From: Treponema sp.
Lineage (GTDB): Bacteria; Spirochaetota; Spirochaetia; Treponematales; UBA12059
NCBI GenBank assembly: GCA_012517645.1
Contig: JAAYUR010000541.1
Coordinates: forward strand, 1 to 15,044
Direction: 5' to 3'
Length of the DNA stretch: 15,044 nucleotides
A program made the position numbers and the translations under genes. Shown piece after piece: positions 13,077 through 15,044 of the stretch. Position 1 is the first letter of the stretch; each line of letters starts with the position of its first letter. Below the pieces are notes generated by a model. It did no database searches, was not told the DNA's origin, and saw only the letters and a program-made list of their open reading frames with translations.

Positions 13077-14261
13077 TCAGACCGCGGCGCCGAACGCGAG
13101 TCCCGCGGCGGTCGAAAGAGCGACCACCAGACCCACGTAGGTCAGGGTCTTCTTCCAGCCCAGTTCCCCCCCGATGACCAGCATCGACGGCAGGGAGAGG
13201 CTGGGGCCCGCAAGCAACAAGGCCAGAGCGGGGCCCTGTCCCATGCCGGACCCCAAGAGGCCCTGGACGATGGGGATCTCCGTCAGGGTCGCGAAGTACA
13301 TGAGCGCCCCGGCGACCGAAGCGAACAGATTGGAGAACAGGGAGTTGCCGCCCAGAAGGCCGCCGATCCATGCGCTGGGGATCAAGGCGTCGTGCCCCGG
13401 CCTGCCCAGCAGGAACCCCGCCACCAGGACCCCTCCGAAGAGGAGAGGAAGGATCTGGAGGGAAAAATCCCGGGTGGCGATCACCCAGTCGATCCGTTCC
13501 TCCTTCTGGAACCATCGAACGACCGTATAGGCCAGAACAGCCGCGAAGGCGCCGGAGATCCACCATTTGGCGGAATAGATCGCATCCCAAAACGCGCTGC
13601 CGCCCTTGGAACTGGCCCAGTTGAGGAAGACCAGGATGCCGATCATGCTGGCCATGTAGACGACCATCTGTCCCAGGCTGCGGGACGGTTTCTCCGAAGG
13701 CCCCGCGAACATGCGGGCGTCGGCGGCTCTCTTCGCGTCGTCCTTCCGGAAGATCAACGCCATGGCCAAGCCGATGATGATGGAGAACAGAACGGCGCCT
13801 ACGGCTCGGGCCAGTCCCAGTTTCCAGCCGAAGACTTTGGCGGAAAGGACGATGGCCAGGATGTTGATGGCCGGCCCGGAGTAGAGGAAGGCCACGGCCG
13901 GCCCCAGCCCGGCGCCCTTCTTGTAGATGCCCTTGAAGATGGGCAGGACCGTGCAGGAACAGACCGCCAATATGGCCCCGGAGACCGAGGCCACCCCGTA
14001 GGCGGTTACCCGCTTGGCGTCCGGTCCCAGGTAGCTCATGACCGCCTGCTGGTTCAGGAAGACGGTGATGGCCCCGGCGATGAACATGGCCGGTATCAGG
14101 CAGAGGATCACGTGCTGCTGCGCGTACTCCGAGAGCATGAGGAAGGCTTCCTGGACGGCGCCGGCCACCCGGGGGGCTCCCCAGGGGATGAAGTACGCCG
14201 CAAGGAATACCCCGGTGAGATAGAGGAGCTTCTTGTTCGGAGAGAGTTCTTTCGCGCTCAT
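13077..14261 (-). CDS. ArsP-like (UPF0718/DUF318) permease
   Basis: A 394-residue inner-membrane permease with about eight to ten hydrophobic segments in two similar halves. The first half has AVCSCTVLPIFKGIYKKGAG (CSC at 101-103) followed by FLYSGPAINILAI. The second half repeats the theme with TEIPIVQGLLGSGMGQGPAL and LAGPSLSLPSML. This pattern belongs to the UPF0718 family that includes ArsP, exporters of trivalent organoarsenicals; other members may move different substrates. The start is ATG 14261, which overlaps the stop of the zinc-binding protein gene as ATGA with AAAGG upstream; a TTG two codons earlier is less likely. It is the last gene of the cluster with thioredoxin_3 and DGC protein. 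Its place beside acr3-arsC favours an arsenic role, but the substrate is inferred from context. Confidence 0.9.
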   Translation of the reverse strand: MSAKELSPNKKLLYLTGVFLAAYFIPWGAPRVAGAVQEAFLMLSEYAQQHVILCLIPAMFIAGAITVFLNQQAVMSYLGPDAKRVTAYGVASVSGAILAVCSCTVLPIFKGIYKKGAGLGPAVAFLYSGPAINILAIVLSAKVFGWKLGLARAVGAVLFSIIIGLAMALIFRKDDAKRAADARMFAGPSEKPSRSLGQMVVYMASMIGILVFLNWASSKGGSAFWDAIYSAKWWISGAFAAVLAYTVVRWFQKEERIDWVIATRDFSLQILPLLFGGVLVAGFLLGRPGHDALIPSAWIGGLLGGNSLFSNLFASVAGALMYFATLTEIPIVQGLLGSGMGQGPALALLLAGPSLSLPSMLVIGGELGWKKTLTYVGLVVALSTAAGLAFGAAV

Positions 14262-14635
14262 GCACAAACCTTTTCCGCGATCTTACCCGCGATGGTTTCG
14301 ATCAGTTCGCCGGTGATCGGGGTCTTCCCTTTTTCGACGCCGAAATCGGTCATGACGAAGTGTTGATGGGGGATGCCGTGCTTCTCGAAAATCTTCTTTC
14401 CGCAGGCTACCTTGCATCCGTCCAGGACGATGTTCCGGGTGGCTTCCCGCGCGGAAGTCAGGAACCCGGATAGATCCGCGCCCATGGCCGCGAGGCAGGT
14501 GCTGGCGCCGACCTTGTCCCGGTTCAGGGAGCGCATCACCTGGTCCGAAAGATGGCCCGTATTCGCGGCCCCCGAACAGGCGTAGATCAGGTTCACTTCC
14601 TGGTCACCCCCGCAGGTGCAGGAACATCCGGCCAT
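14258..14635 (-). CDS. Putative zinc-binding DGC-domain protein
   Basis: A 125-residue cysteine-rich protein of the DGC (putative zinc-binding, PF08859-type) family. It is named for the Asp-Gly-Cys in NIVLDGCKVACGKKIF (DGC at 72-74, next Cys78). The N-terminus is a Cys cluster, MAGCSCTCGG (Cys4, 6, 8). IYACSGAANTGHLSDQV and GASTCLAAMGADLSGF (Cys20, Cys47) are family-typical. A terminal Cys124 adds a ninth position for thiol chemistry if counted with Cys78. ATG 14635 follows GGAGGG about seven bases upstream and begins one base after the thioredoxin_3 stop. Its ATGA overlaps the permease start, so the two are translationally coupled. Known members are found next to permeases and ArsR proteins; biochemical function is unproven. 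A metal or metalloid chaperone delivering to the permease is my inference. Confidence 0.88.
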   Translation of the reverse strand: MAGCSCTCGGDQEVNLIYACSGAANTGHLSDQVMRSLNRDKVGASTCLAAMGADLSGFLTSAREATRNIVLDGCKVACGKKIFEKHGIPHQHFVMTDFGVEKGKTPITGELIETIAGKIAEKVCA

Positions 14636-14636
14636 A

Positions 14637-14876
14637 TCAATTCCCTCCCTTCAGAATGTCGATGATCTGGCTCTTGGCCAGGACCTTGCCCGCGCGCTTG
14701 ACCTCGCCGTCGATGGCCAGTGCCGGGGTCATCATGACCCCCATCTCCATGATCGTGTCGATGTCCGTGATCTTTTCGATCTCCGCGTCGATACCCGCCT
14801 CGGCGATCGCCTCCCGGGCGCGCTGCTCCAGCAGTTTGCAGTTCGGACAGCCGGTGCCTAGAATCTGGACTTTCAT
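14637..14876 (-). CDS. Thioredoxin_3 family redox-active protein
   Basis: A 79-residue small thioredoxin-fold protein of the 'redox-active disulfide protein 2' type. The active site GTGCPNCKLLEQRA places Cys10 and Cys13 in a normal CxxC, and MMTPALAIDGEVK supplies the cis-proline (Pro51). ATG 14876 is preceded by GAAAGGG about nine bases upstream; the frame is open much further upstream but that part overlaps another coding frame and is not family-like. It lies 32 bases after the partial membrane protein gene and one base before the DGC protein gene. Its probable job is thiol reduction for the permease/DGC module, possibly including ArsC, which uses thioredoxin. The target is inferred, the fold is clear. 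Confidence 0.92.
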   Translation of the reverse strand: MKVQILGTGCPNCKLLEQRAREAIAEAGIDAEIEKITDIDTIMEMGVMMTPALAIDGEVKRAGKVLAKSQIIDILKGGN

Positions 14877-14891
14877 GGAACATACCCTTTC

Positions 14892-14908
14892 CCGCGGCCG
14901 TTCCGCGG
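14892..14908 (-). other. Hairpin between the partial membrane protein gene and the thioredoxin_3 gene
   Basis: CCGCGG, a 5-base loop, then CCGCGG: a 6-bp stem lying just after the upstream stop codon. There is no U-tract; it may be an mRNA processing or attenuation element, or chance in GC-rich DNA. Confidence 0.25.
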
Positions 14909-15044
14909 TCAGTCGATTTTTTCCGCCTCCGCATAGAGGCGTTCGATTTCCTGCTTGGGGCTGGCGGCCTGGATCGCCCATGCGATGATCGCTATGCCCG
15001 CGATGTCGATCGCGAGCCGGGACAGGGCGAAACGGGCTCCTAAA
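14909..15044 (-). CDS. C-terminus of an unidentified membrane protein (partial)
   Basis: The 5' part lies beyond the window's right edge. On the minus strand 44 residues can be read from 15043 to a TGA at 14909-14911. They hold one hydrophobic helix, LAIDIAGIAIIAWAIQAA, followed by a charged tail, QEIERLYAEAEKID, that looks like an end helix. The frame has the strong G/C third-position bias of its neighbours, while the overlapping longer frame reads as an Arg/Gly/Pro-rich shadow. It precedes the thioredoxin_3 gene by 32 bases in the same direction, so it should be in the same operon. The protein could be a second permease of the module, but I do not recognise the family from this fragment. 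Confidence 0.65.
   Translation of the reverse strand, partial: LGARFALSRLAIDIAGIAIIAWAIQAASPKQEIERLYAEAEKID

Noticed and set aside
12880..14265. A 461-residue minus-strand frame over the permease
   Set aside because: It is one frame off the permease, which has clear membrane segments and motifs; this frame is Arg/Gly/Pro-rich and has none.

Overview
The window is a GC-rich, densely packed bacterial chromosome segment with almost no intergenic space. Ribosome-binding sites are clear, many junctions are 4-base ATGA overlaps, and GTG and TTG starts occur alongside ATG. The gene set points to a Gram-negative-type, probably anaerobic or microaerophilic bacterium: enzyme I of the PTS next to der, a secreted DUF4140/DUF4139 protein, a DUF5714 protein with lipoate ligase, and a CxxCH heme-type sensor cyclase. 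A spirochaete-like lineage is my best guess but it is weakly supported. I see no phage, IS, tRNA, rRNA or CRISPR sequence.

Left block, bases 1-7004, all on the plus strand. It holds the 3' end of an M23 (LytM-type) peptidase, then ptsI (PTS enzyme I) behind a near-perfect sigma70 promoter so close to the ATG that the mRNA should be leaderless. After these come der (double-GTPase ribosome assembly factor), a mini MerR protein 4 bases downstream, an M18 aminopeptidase, and an exported DUF4140/DUF4139 protein with a coiled coil. This is mostly housekeeping.

Bases 7005-7142 are a convergent junction filled with strong hairpins, part of which is duplicated as a roughly 62-bp tandem repeat.

Middle block, bases 7143-10626, on the minus strand. 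A membrane diguanylate cyclase has a periplasmic DUF3365-like CxxCH domain. Upstream of it on the strand is a tightly overlapping three-gene operon: a Cys-rich DUF5714 protein, then lipoate-protein ligase A, then a small thioredoxin-fold-like protein that keeps only one cysteine of the usual CxxC pair. This operon is the best candidate for an undescribed functional unit.

Right block, bases 10702-15044, is an arsenic or metalloid region. A classical operon on the minus strand (acr3, a half-rhodanese protein, arsC) diverges from arsR. The 117-bp divergent region holds two face-to-face near-consensus promoters whose -10 boxes overlap, plus two identical-architecture 16-bp inverted repeats (TTGGC-N6-GCCAA) exactly 32 bp apart, which are probable ArsR operators. 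Converging on arsR is a second minus-strand operon: the C-terminus of an unidentified membrane protein, a redox-active thioredoxin_3 protein, a DGC-motif zinc-binding protein and an ArsP-like (UPF0718/DUF318) permease. Together the two operons would provide arsenate reduction, arsenite efflux and, by inference, export of an organoarsenical or other thiol-reactive species.
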